Below the pieces are notes generated by a model. The model ran no database searches. It was not told the DNA's origin and saw only the letters and a program-made list of their open reading frames with translations. Position numbers and translations under genes: made by a program. This document shows, piece after piece, positions 27,534 to 35,045 of a stretch of 64,000 nucleotides of DNA; position 1 is the first letter of the stretch; every line of letters starts with the position of its first letter. Location of the stretch: assembly GCF_000757885.1 (NCBI RefSeq), contig NZ_JQCR01000003.1, positions 1,736,001 to 1,800,000 on the forward strand. Reading direction: 5' to 3'. This DNA comes from Paenibacillus wynnii. Its GTDB lineage: Bacteria > Bacillota > Bacilli > Paenibacillales > Paenibacillaceae.

Positions 27534-27986
27534 TTATGAAACCGCTTTGCAGGCTTGAATAAATTGACGGCCGAACTGACGGCAAGCTTCTTTTTCCGGT
27601 GCGGTTGGCCCGTATTCGATCTTAAGACTCTCTTGGAGAATAGTAGCTCCGCGCTCCTTCAGTTTTTTCTCAATTTGATCGACAGCTCCGCAGTATATAT
27701 CGTATCCGGTATCTCCGCTTCCGAAGGCTGCTGATTTAGAAGTAGATAAATCCAACTCCTCCATCTCCTCATAGAAATCCAGAAATTCATCCGGCAGCTC
27801 ACCGTCCCCCCAAGTATAAGCACCCAGCAGGACACCCTCGTATGATTGTATCTCAACCGCGTTACAGTCGGTGACCGCTTTCAAGACAGCCTCTCCCCCT
27901 GCTTCGCGTATTCCTTCAACTATGAGTTCCGCAATTTCTTCCGTGTTTCCGGTCAGACTCGCGTACGCAACCAAAACCTTGGTCAT
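27534..27986 (-). CDS. Flavodoxin
   Basis: A 150-residue flavodoxin, a small FMN electron carrier that substitutes for ferredoxin when iron is scarce. The phosphate-binding loop is SLTGNTEE (about 10-17), the FMN isoalloxazine loops are LGAYTWGDGELPDEF and FGSGDTGYDIYCGA. The length is typical of short-chain flavodoxins. AAGGAGG precedes the start. A perfect Fur box sits between the -35 and -10 elements of its promoter, so it should be induced by iron starvation. The hypothetical gene downstream follows by 2 bases. Confidence 0.95.
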   Translation of the reverse strand: MTKVLVAYASLTGNTEEIAELIVEGIREAGGEAVLKAVTDCNAVEIQSYEGVLLGAYTWGDGELPDEFLDFYEEMEELDLSTSKSAAFGSGDTGYDIYCGAVDQIEKKLKERGATILQESLKIEYGPTAPEKEACRQFGRQFIQACKAVS

Positions 27987-28041
27987 ACATCTGTTCCTCC
28001 TTAAGTGGATAGATAAAATTTAATCTAAGTTTGTTACCCTT

Positions 28042-28071
28042 ATTTTATTTGATAATGATTATCATTGTCAA
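28042..28071 (-). promoter_or_regulatory. Flavodoxin promoter with embedded Fur box
   Basis: On the minus strand -35 TTGACA (28066-28071) and -10 TAAAAT (28042-28047) are 18 bases apart. Between them at 28050-28064 lies TGATAATGATTATCA, the exact 7-1-7 inverted repeat recognised by Bacillus Fur, and the longer 19-mer from 28051 matches the classic Fur consensus at 17 positions. Fur binding here would block RNA polymerase directly. Confidence 0.88.
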
Positions 28072-28076
28072 TATTA

Positions 28077-28130
28077 AGAAAAAAAGAAACGCAATCGCAC
28101 CGACTTTACCCCGGCGCTGTTGCGTTCTTT
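28077..28130 (-). terminator. Terminator of the VOC protein gene
   Basis: On the minus strand GAACGCAA pairs with TTGCGTTTC around a GC-rich loop and is followed by TTTTTTTC. It lies between the VOC stop and the flavodoxin promoter, insulating the iron-regulated unit. Confidence 0.65.
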
Positions 28131-28150
28131 CTTTTGATATATGTTACTGC

Positions 28151-28522
28151 TTATTCGACATAAGAACCTTGAAGCAGCGTGATATTATTGCCGTCAGGAT
28201 CACTGAAATTCATTTCTTTTCCGCCATATTCCATAGTTACCGGAGGTTCGCATTTGAGCCCCCTGGACTTGAGCGTCTCATAGGTATCATCCAGATTACT
28301 GCAGGAGAATACTAAATTAATAACTCCGGCGGTGAGTTTGTTCCATTTGTTCTCATCCCATATGATTATGCCGGGTTGATTGACATTAAAGCTGATTTTT
28401 GCGCCGTCAAAATCCCCAAAACCTTCAAAGACTAGTGGAATACCAAGTACCTCGGTGTAAAATGCTGCCAATGCAGCGGTGTCCTTACTGTAGATATTAA
28501 TGCCCTCAAATGAAGAAATCAT
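28151..28522 (-). CDS. VOC family protein (glyoxalase/dioxygenase fold)
   Basis: A 123-residue vicinal-oxygen-chelate protein with the paired beta-alpha-beta-beta-beta modules of the glyoxalase I/bleomycin-resistance superfamily. The first module has NIYSKDTAALAAFYTEVLGIP, and the second ends in KEMNFSDPDGNNITLLQ, the usual DPDGN-x-I/L signature. The canonical metal-binding His/Glu set is not complete, so it could be a binding protein rather than an enzyme. The ATG at 28522 has GAGGGG upstream. Monocistronic; the substrate is unknown. Confidence 0.87.
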   Translation of the reverse strand: MISSFEGINIYSKDTAALAAFYTEVLGIPLVFEGFGDFDGAKISFNVNQPGIIIWDENKWNKLTAGVINLVFSCSNLDDTYETLKSRGLKCEPPVTMEYGGKEMNFSDPDGNNITLLQGSYVE

Positions 28523-28625
28523 AGCTCGTCCCCTCACATTTAATATTTATTAATGACGGCAGTTATCTCTGCTAGTGACATCTTACCTTCATTTCTATCC
28601 AAAGTATTGCAAAAAAACGACATGA

Positions 28626-29456
28626 TTACCGACCTGCATTCGTTAAGGCCTCCATAGGAGTTCTTCCGGCATACTTTTTGAAATTATTAATGAGATGGGA
28701 CTGGTGACTGTACTGATAAGCAAAGACAATATCCTGTACCCTCCCCCTTCTACCTGGGCTGTAGTACAAGTCTTGCCATACATTTTGAAAACGTACGAGA
28801 TCTGCTGATTTTTTGGGCGCAACACCTATATACTCCTGAAACAACCTTTCAAGCTGACGCCGACTAAGACCGGAACTGATCTCCAAATCTTCAGCCGTCA
28901 CAACACCTTTATGTTTAATAATCATGTGAACGGCATTCATTAGACTATCATTGGTTCGGTGTGTCCCCTCCAAACGTTGCAGCAAATAGGCTTCCGCAGC
29001 AGCGATCCGTTCTGACATGGTGTCAGTCACCGCCAGCAGATCACCCAAGTCTTTCCTGAAGGAACTGAAGTAATGCTCCACATCTGTACTCACATTAAGC
29101 ACATCCCTAAGATGATGATCGGCAAAAAACTGTACCGCCCAAATATGAAAACGGATAGCGAAACGTGTTGTTCCGCTTTTCATATTCTCCTGCATGATTT
29201 CAAAGGGAGTGTCATTAATTCCGCAAAAATAAATGTTCGGCCTGCCTACCGCTTCATCCAGCTCCCAAATAATGTCCATGCAGGTATCCGGTATGATCAC
29301 CTCTTTTTGAATAGTAGATGTTTGCGGTTCCCGCAAGGAAGACTCTGGACCCCAGAAACAGCGTATATATGGCTGCAATGCTTTACAAGGCAAGAACTCG
29401 TTGGTATGCGCAGGCTTCGCTGTTAGCGGATAATATAGCTCTGATAGGTTGAACAT
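28626..29456 (-). CDS. AraC family transcriptional regulator with N-terminal DUF6597-like domain
   Basis: A 276-residue regulator. Residues about 20-130 resemble the DUF6597 sensor domain common in this subfamily (LQPYIRCFWGPE, VIIPDTCMDIIWELDEA, TRFAIRFHIWA). The C-terminal 100 residues contain two helix-turn-helix motifs, the first in VTAEDLEISSGLSRRQLERLFQEYIGVAPK and the second in VQDIVFAYQYSHQSHLINNFKKYAGRTPMEA. AGAAAGGA precedes the ATG. It stands 100 bases upstream of the VOC gene in the same direction; control of that gene is plausible but unproven. Confidence 0.9.
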   Translation of the reverse strand: MFNLSELYYPLTAKPAHTNEFLPCKALQPYIRCFWGPESSLREPQTSTIQKEVIIPDTCMDIIWELDEAVGRPNIYFCGINDTPFEIMQENMKSGTTRFAIRFHIWAVQFFADHHLRDVLNVSTDVEHYFSSFRKDLGDLLAVTDTMSERIAAAEAYLLQRLEGTHRTNDSLMNAVHMIIKHKGVVTAEDLEISSGLSRRQLERLFQEYIGVAPKKSADLVRFQNVWQDLYYSPGRRGRVQDIVFAYQYSHQSHLINNFKKYAGRTPMEALTNAGR

Positions 29457-29479
29457 ACGTGTCCTTTCTCTGCCAGGTT

Positions 29480-29903
29480 TTATTCAGGTTTGCCATCCGG
29501 GTTATCTCTTGGTTTAAGGTCATAGATTTCATAACTGCCAAGCTTAGTGGAGCTGAAGGACTTGATTTTATCTTTTAGCAAAATATTTTCCGTGTATGTA
29601 ATATTCAAGGCTCTACTATCCCTATATCCAACAGCCTCTTACCGGAAACACTCCCATCAATGATTATATTATTTATAGATTTATTACCTTCTGTAAGCTT
29701 TAAAAAGTAGCCTCCCGCTAAATATACGTGATTCGAAGTGGCTACAAAGTTAATATTGTTTATCTGAAAATTGTCCGTGCTTATATCCATTTGATACTGA
29801 ACCGGCTCCGGTTTAGTCTAACTTGATCATACACAATCGTTGCTAGGAGTGCCAGAATAACAGCTGTAACCACTCCTTTTAAAAGCAGCTTGTTCCATAA
29901 CAT
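29480..29903 (-). pseudogene. Small membrane-anchored protein gene broken by two 1-base frameshifts
   Basis: Three successive frames join into one protein of about 140 residues: an N-terminal membrane anchor (MLWNKLLLKGVVTAVI, ATG at 29903), a middle part (residues like MDISTDNFQINNINFV) and a C-terminal part ending YEIYDLKPRDNPDGKPE. One base is missing near 29812-29815, in an A run on the coding strand, and one near 29635-29642. Restoring one base at each site gives a continuous frame. The family is not recognised. Either a recent pseudogene or two sequencing errors in short homopolymers. Confidence 0.7.
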
Positions 29904-30055
29904 ATTCTCACACACCTTCCTTTTTTAACTTGGTAATATTATACACATGCGTTCTATGGGATAAAATGAGAATAGTCGCAGCTATTTGTTTGTAGCTATA
30001 GGACGAAATGTTGTACAATAAAGGCTAAATGAAATTTTGAAGGATGGATAAAAAC

Positions 30056-30919
30056 ATGTATATAGCAAGTGATTGGAAGGACTACGAAGTTATTGATACT
30101 GGAGGCGGAGAAAAGCTGGAGCGTTGGGGCGATGTAATACTGAGACGCCCAGATCCGCAAATCATATGGCCTTTGGCGCAGGAAACGGCTCAATGGAACA
30201 ATGTACACGGACATTATCACCGCAGCTCGGCTGGCGGGGGGCAATGGGATATGAAGAAAGCTGTCCCTGATCATTGGCACATTAACTACGGCAAGTTGAA
30301 ATTTCAACTTCGTCCGACTAATTTTAAGCATACAGGATTATTCCCTGAGCAAGCGGCTAACTGGAAATGGATGATGGACAAGATTTCAGCGGCAAACCGT
30401 CCCATCCAAGTGCTTAACCTTTTTGCTTACACAGGAGGAGCAACTGTAGCAGCAGCTAGTGCAGGAGCATCGGTCGTTCACGTTGATGCCGCTAAAGGCA
30501 TGGTGCAATGGGCGAAGGATAATGTGAAGCTCTCGGGTCTAAGCGAACGCCCTGTCCGCTACATCACAGACGACGTGTTCAAGTTCGTTCAACGTGAGCA
30601 ACGGCGCGGCAGTAAATATGATGCGATAATCATGGATCCGCCTTCTTATGGCAGAGGGCCAAGCGGCGAAATGTGGAAGCTGGAATCCAGTCTATATCCT
30701 TTCCTAGAAAGCTGTATGGAAATTATGAGTGACAATCCTTTGTTCATGCTCATTAACTCCTATACAACAGGGATCTCTCCAACTGTTCTGCGCAATATGC
30801 TGTCGATGACGATGGGTAAGCGCTACGGGGGCAAACTGACCTCCGGCGAGATCGGCTTGCCGATTACCTCCACCGGACTGAACCTTCCTTGCGGTATCCT
30901 GGGACGCTGGGAGGCGTAA
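30056..30919 (+). CDS. Class I SAM-dependent methyltransferase (RlmI/RlmK-like)
   Basis: A 287-residue methyltransferase. The AdoMet-binding motif I is VLNLFAYTGGATVAAASAGASVVHVDAA, and the catalytic region has IIMDPPSYGRG, the DPPxYG form seen in 23S rRNA methyltransferases related to RlmI/RlmK. The N-terminal segment (about 1-100) lacks the PUA domain of true RlmI. The target is probably rRNA, but the position is unknown. The ATG at 30056 has GAAGGA at workable spacing, whereas the one at 30044 directly abuts that site. It is followed after 3 bases by a pseudouridine synthase gene, an RNA-modification pair. Confidence 0.85.
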   Translation: MYIASDWKDYEVIDTGGGEKLERWGDVILRRPDPQIIWPLAQETAQWNNVHGHYHRSSAGGGQWDMKKAVPDHWHINYGKLKFQLRPTNFKHTGLFPEQAANWKWMMDKISAANRPIQVLNLFAYTGGATVAAASAGASVVHVDAAKGMVQWAKDNVKLSGLSERPVRYITDDVFKFVQREQRRGSKYDAIIMDPPSYGRGPSGEMWKLESSLYPFLESCMEIMSDNPLFMLINSYTTGISPTVLRNMLSMTMGKRYGGKLTSGEIGLPITSTGLNLPCGILGRWEA

Positions 30920-30922
30920 GCC

Positions 30923-31651
30923 ATGGCACAGCATGAGAGCCAGAACGGGTTGCCGTCAGTCGAGATTTTATTTGAGGACAATCATCTGCTCGGCATTGTG
31001 AAGCCTGTTAATATTCCTGTACAAGAGGATGCAACAGGAGATCTGGATCTCCTCAATATCCTCAAAGAGGATGTTAAACTGCGTTATAACAAGCCCGGCA
31101 ATGTATATATGGGGTTGGTTCATCGTCTGGACCGGCCCGTAGGCGGTGCGATGGTATTCGCCAAAACCTCCAAGTCTGCATCACGTCTCTCAGAAAGTGT
31201 ACGCAGCCGAAGCTTCCGTAAAATATACCTTACAGTGGTTCATGGAACGCTCCCTTCCTCGCAGGGACGTCTAACAGACACTCTGTTAAAGGATGAAAAA
31301 AGCAATACCGTTAGCGTTGTTCGAAAAGGAACACCCGGTGGTAAGGAAGCTATTTTGGATTACACTGTACTCGGTACTTCAGGAGGATTCAGCCTGCTCA
31401 AGGTAGATCTGCTAACTGGACGTTCCCACCAAATCCGTGTGCAACTTAGTTCCAAGGGCTGTCCGTTGTATGGTGATCAGAAGTACGGTGCCTCGGTGAA
31501 CAAACCGGGACAGCAAATTGCACTTTGGTCGGTACTGGTTGGCTTTCCCCATCCTACTACCAAAGAAGATATACAATTAATATCCCTACCGCCGCAAAGC
31601 CATCCTTGGAATTTGTGGCCGCAGGAATTACAAAAGCAGGCCGTCCGTTAA
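30923..31651 (+). CDS. RluA family pseudouridine synthase
   Basis: A 242-residue enzyme converting uridine to pseudouridine in RNA. The catalytic Asp is in LVHRLDRPVGGAMVFAK (motif II), with LTGRSHQIRVQLSSKGCPLYGDQKYG as the conserved C-terminal motif. No S4 domain precedes the catalytic core, as in the short RluA/YjbO-type proteins. It starts 3 bases after the methyltransferase stop, so the two should be cotranslated. The target uridine is not predictable. Confidence 0.92.
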   Translation: MAQHESQNGLPSVEILFEDNHLLGIVKPVNIPVQEDATGDLDLLNILKEDVKLRYNKPGNVYMGLVHRLDRPVGGAMVFAKTSKSASRLSESVRSRSFRKIYLTVVHGTLPSSQGRLTDTLLKDEKSNTVSVVRKGTPGGKEAILDYTVLGTSGGFSLLKVDLLTGRSHQIRVQLSSKGCPLYGDQKYGASVNKPGQQIALWSVLVGFPHPTTKEDIQLISLPPQSHPWNLWPQELQKQAVR

Positions 31652-31668
31652 AGGACGACCTGCTTTTT
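31634..31668 (+). terminator. Terminator of the methyltransferase-pseudouridine synthase operon
   Basis: AGCAGGCCGTCC pairs with GGACGACCTGCT (one bulge or mismatch) around a 6-base loop, followed by TTTTC. The hairpin begins inside the last codons of the pseudouridine synthase. Confidence 0.85.
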
Positions 31669-31735
31669 CACATGAATTCCGCTTCATTTGGATCATATGT
31701 AAACGTTCTTACTACCAATAGTAGAAATAACAACC

Positions 31736-32167
31736 TTAGGACGTTGCAGCCTCAGGTGTTGAAGTAACAACCATCTTTCCCATCAGATATAGCAACAACT
31801 GCTGATTGTGTGAAGAAATAGGATCTAAGGCTTCAGCAAAAAAGTCACTGCGTATCTTTAGGCCACGCTCCGTTTCCTTCTTCCCTGTCTCGGTGATACT
31901 GATCCATACTATCCGGCGGTCAGCATCATCCCGGTCGCGGCTGATTAATTCATGTTTCTCCATTCGGTCAAGCAGCATGGTAACTGCTGCCGGACTGGTT
32001 GCCAGGTGTGGTGCCAAATCAGAAGGTTTCATGACATCACGCTCTTGAAGCAATTCCAGCACAGTGAGTTGGGCATCCGTCAACGTCGGGGCAAGTTTGC
32101 TATCCATATGTAGCTTATAGTCCTTCAAAAGCTTATGCCAAATTTTACTGAATTCAGAGGAGTGCAC
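31736..32167 (-). CDS. MarR family transcriptional regulator
   Basis: A 143-residue winged-helix regulator. The DNA-binding region is LTDAQLTVLELLQERDVMKPSDLAPHLATSPAAVTMLLDRMEKHELISRDRDDADRRIVWISITETGK, a typical MarR helix-turn-helix plus wing containing the conserved D-x-R-D/R signature. The start is GTG with GGAAGGA upstream. It is monocistronic, and its ligand and target genes are not evident from the neighbours. Confidence 0.93.
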   Translation of the reverse strand: MHSSEFSKIWHKLLKDYKLHMDSKLAPTLTDAQLTVLELLQERDVMKPSDLAPHLATSPAAVTMLLDRMEKHELISRDRDDADRRIVWISITETGKKETERGLKIRSDFFAEALDPISSHNQQLLLYLMGKMVVTSTPEAATS

Positions 32168-32274
32168 ACTTATTCCTTCCTTTCCTCACGGTTCTTTTCT
32201 GTATATCTACATTTCGAGAAAGAGTTTCAATTTCCTGCAAAAGGAAAAAAATAAAATACTGACATTTATACATA

Positions 32275-32316
32275 AAGGCGTTTGATCGCTCTCTTTAGGA
32301 GATAGATCAAACGCCT
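32275..32316 (-). terminator. Putative terminator after parC
   Basis: AGGCGTTTGATC pairs perfectly with GATCAAACGCCT (12 bp). It lies 25 bases after the parC stop. The T-run on the minus strand is weak (TTATGT), so termination efficiency is uncertain. Confidence 0.6.
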
Positions 32317-32340
32317 CTTATTGTTGTTAAGTTCCTATCT

Positions 32341-34782
32341 CTACTTAATCGTAAGTAAGATATTTAATATCTCGTCTTTTTTCTCAACCGGGACAATCTG
32401 CTTGCCTATAGATCGGCGTTCTCCAAGAGGTGCAGATTCGGAAGTGAATGTGTGCATCAAACCATCCTGTGTAACAGCAGTCAATTCCAGCGGATCTTTG
32501 CAATAGAACGCGCCTGCCAATCGGCTTCCGTTCGGACGAACCCGCTTGCCTTCCTTGAATTCGAACGTCGGCATCCCTTTGCCTCCGCGGCTCTGGGATG
32601 GATAATCCAAGAGCAGTGTGCGCTTGGCGTAACCTAGATCCGTGATGGCCAAGATCTCACCTTCATCTTCGCTGACCCAGAAGGAGGCTATGATGCTATC
32701 TCCTTCGCGCAATTGAATCCCTCTTACACCTGAGGCCACCCGGCCCATAGGGTTTACCTCATTCTCATGGAACCTGATGCTCATGCCTTCGCGAGTGACC
32801 AAGACAATATCCTTGTCATTCCGGCTAATTGCCACTGTAATGACTTCATCGCCTTCAGCCACCTTACAGGCCGCTACTGCCCCGGAACGGCTTGTAGAGT
32901 ACTCCTTGAGCTCTGTACGCTTCACCTGACCCTTACGGGTGATGAACACAAGACTTTGCTGCGGATCATCCAGATTATTAACAGGGAGAATGCTAACAAC
33001 CCCGTCTCCCTTAGCCAAACTAATGACGTTTACTATCGCTGTTCCCGGTTCTTTCCATTTAAACTCCGGAATTTGATGAACCGGAAGCAAGAAATACTGG
33101 CCTTTACGGGTAAATACCAGCAAGCTGTCCCTTGTATTCAGATCCATCAGCTTAACGATATGGTCCCCTTCCTTAACCCCGGAAGTATGTCGTTCACTGC
33201 CAGAACGGGTAAAAGAAAGCATACTAGTACGCTTAATATAACCGTCTGAAGAAAGCGCGACTAACACTTCCTCTGCGTTAACCAGCACTTCAAGACTGAC
33301 CTTGAGCTCCTCCACTTCACCTTGGATGAGAGAGCGGCGGTCTATCCCGTATTTTTCACGAATCTCCATGAGTTCTTTGCGGATTACAGCGATCAGCTTC
33401 TTATCGCTATCTAGTATCCCCTGTAGAACCGCAATTCGAGCATGCATTTCGTCAAGTTCCTTCTGAAGAGAGTTAATCTCCAAGTTGGTTAACCGATATA
33501 ATTGCAAAGTAAGAATAGAATCTGCCTGACGTTCGCTGAAACCAAACATCCACACCAGGTTATTCTGTGCATCCTGACGATTCTTCGAAGCTTTGATTGC
33601 CGCTATAATTTCATCCAGGATGTTGAGGGCTTTAACTAGCCCTTCCAACACATGGGCACGATCTTCTGCACGTTCCAGATCATAACGTGTCCGATGCGTT
33701 ACAACTTCGCGTTGATGGGCGATATAGGCTTCCAAGATCGATTTTAAACCGAGCTGCTGGGGCGCTTTGTTAACTATCGCCACCATGTTGAAGTTATATG
33801 TAACCTGCAGATCCGTTTTCTTGAGTAAATAAGCCAGAATCCCTTGTGCGTCCGCTTCCTTCTTCAATTCCACCACGATACGGAGGCCTTCCCGGCCACT
33901 CTCGTCACGAACTTCGGCAATACCCTCAATTTTCTTCTCTAGACGGATATTCTCCATTGCAGTAACCAGTCGTGATTTCACGATTTGATAAGGGACTTGA
34001 GTAATAACAATCTGCTGCTTGCCGCCGCGTAAATTCTCAATATCCGTCTTAGACCGCAAATAAATACGACCCTTGCCGGTACGGTAAGCATCCATGATTC
34101 CGTCGCCGCCCATAATAGTGCCGCCTGTTGGAAAATCCGGACCCTTGATGAAGGTCATGATGTCTTCAAGCTCAATATCGGGCTTTTGCATTACTGCGAT
34201 ACAGGCATCAATGACTTCGCGCAGATTATGCGGTGGAATTTCGGTTGCAAAACCTGCAGAAATACCACTTGCACCATTTACAAGCAGATTCGGATACCGT
34301 GAAGGAACAACAACAGGCTCTTTAGTTGTATTGTCGAAGTTGTCCTTAAACAATACCGTCCGCTTCTCAATATCCCGCATCATCTCCATAGCTATAGGAG
34401 ACAAGCGAGCCTCTGTATATCGCATAGCCGCAGCTGGATCATCATCCATCGAACCCCAGTTGCCATGTCCGTCAACAAGCACATGACCCATCTTCCAGGG
34501 CTGTGCCATACGCACCATGCCATCGTAAATCGAGGAGTCACCGTGAGGATGGTAGTTACCCATAACGTCCCCGACAGTTTTAGCAGATTTCCGATACGGC
34601 TTGTCCGGAGTATTGCCGGAATCATACATCGCATACAAAATACGACGCTGAACCGGCTTCAGTCCATCACGCACATCCGGAATAGCGCGATCCTGAATGA
34701 TATATTTGGAATACCGGCCAAAACGGTCACCGACGACCTCTTCCAGAAAAGCCGGTAAAAATTGTTCTGATAAACTACTCAT
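32341..34782 (-). CDS. parC: DNA topoisomerase IV subunit A
   Basis: An 813-residue DNA-cleaving subunit that separates daughter chromosomes. The catalytic tyrosine is Y122 ([13 protein letters not shown]). The quinolone-determining region [10 protein letters not shown] has Ser83 and Asp87, the susceptible-type residues. The N-terminal cleavage domain runs to about residue 485, followed by beta-pinwheel repeats (about 500-800) of the ParC type. It lies downstream of parE in the same direction, with a 263-base gap that contains palindromic element B. Pairing with a ParE-type B subunit away from gyrBA supports ParC rather than GyrA. Confidence 0.94.
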   Translation of the reverse strand: MSSLSEQFLPAFLEEVVGDRFGRYSKYIIQDRAIPDVRDGLKPVQRRILYAMYDSGNTPDKPYRKSAKTVGDVMGNYHPHGDSSIYDGMVRMAQPWKMGHVLVDGHGNWGSMDDDPAAAMRYTEARLSPIAMEMMRDIEKRTVLFKDNFDNTTKEPVVVPSRYPNLLVNGASGISAGFATEIPPHNLREVIDACIAVMQKPDIELEDIMTFIKGPDFPTGGTIMGGDGIMDAYRTGKGRIYLRSKTDIENLRGGKQQIVITQVPYQIVKSRLVTAMENIRLEKKIEGIAEVRDESGREGLRIVVELKKEADAQGILAYLLKKTDLQVTYNFNMVAIVNKAPQQLGLKSILEAYIAHQREVVTHRTRYDLERAEDRAHVLEGLVKALNILDEIIAAIKASKNRQDAQNNLVWMFGFSERQADSILTLQLYRLTNLEINSLQKELDEMHARIAVLQGILDSDKKLIAVIRKELMEIREKYGIDRRSLIQGEVEELKVSLEVLVNAEEVLVALSSDGYIKRTSMLSFTRSGSERHTSGVKEGDHIVKLMDLNTRDSLLVFTRKGQYFLLPVHQIPEFKWKEPGTAIVNVISLAKGDGVVSILPVNNLDDPQQSLVFITRKGQVKRTELKEYSTSRSGAVAACKVAEGDEVITVAISRNDKDIVLVTREGMSIRFHENEVNPMGRVASGVRGIQLREGDSIIASFWVSEDEGEILAITDLGYAKRTLLLDYPSQSRGGKGMPTFEFKEGKRVRPNGSRLAGAFYCKDPLELTAVTQDGLMHTFTSESAPLGERRSIGKQIVPVEKKDEILNILLTIK

Positions 34783-34850
34783 TGGCTCACCTTCTGTTCC
34801 TCAAACTGCCCTGTTTATAAATAGTGTGGTGATATAAATCGTCGCTTCAT

Positions 34851-34965
34851 GGAATGTTTGGACTTCCGATCGCTGTTATTCTCGAATTTCTTTAATTTTA
34901 ACCGCTTCACGGATGAAATTCGAGAATAAAGGCGAACGCTAGCGCTTCTCCAGTTCCAAAATTCC
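34851..34965 (-). repeat. Palindromic element, copy B (parE-parC spacer)
   Basis: Outer arms GGAATGTTTGGACT (34851-34864) and CAGTTCCAAAATTCC (34951-34965). The inner stem is a perfect 15-bp pair, TTATTCTCGAATTTC (34877-34891) with GAAATTCGAGAATAA (34915-34929). The conserved segments GGCGAACGCTAGCGCTTCTC and CGATCGCTGTT lie between the stems. It would be transcribed within the parE-parC mRNA. Confidence 0.8.
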
Positions 34966-35045
34966 TCTACGCTCCTTTAATCACCAAGCTCTTTAAAAAT
35001 CGGGATTATCGTCACTTGCCGCACTACTATAAAAAATGGTGTGTG

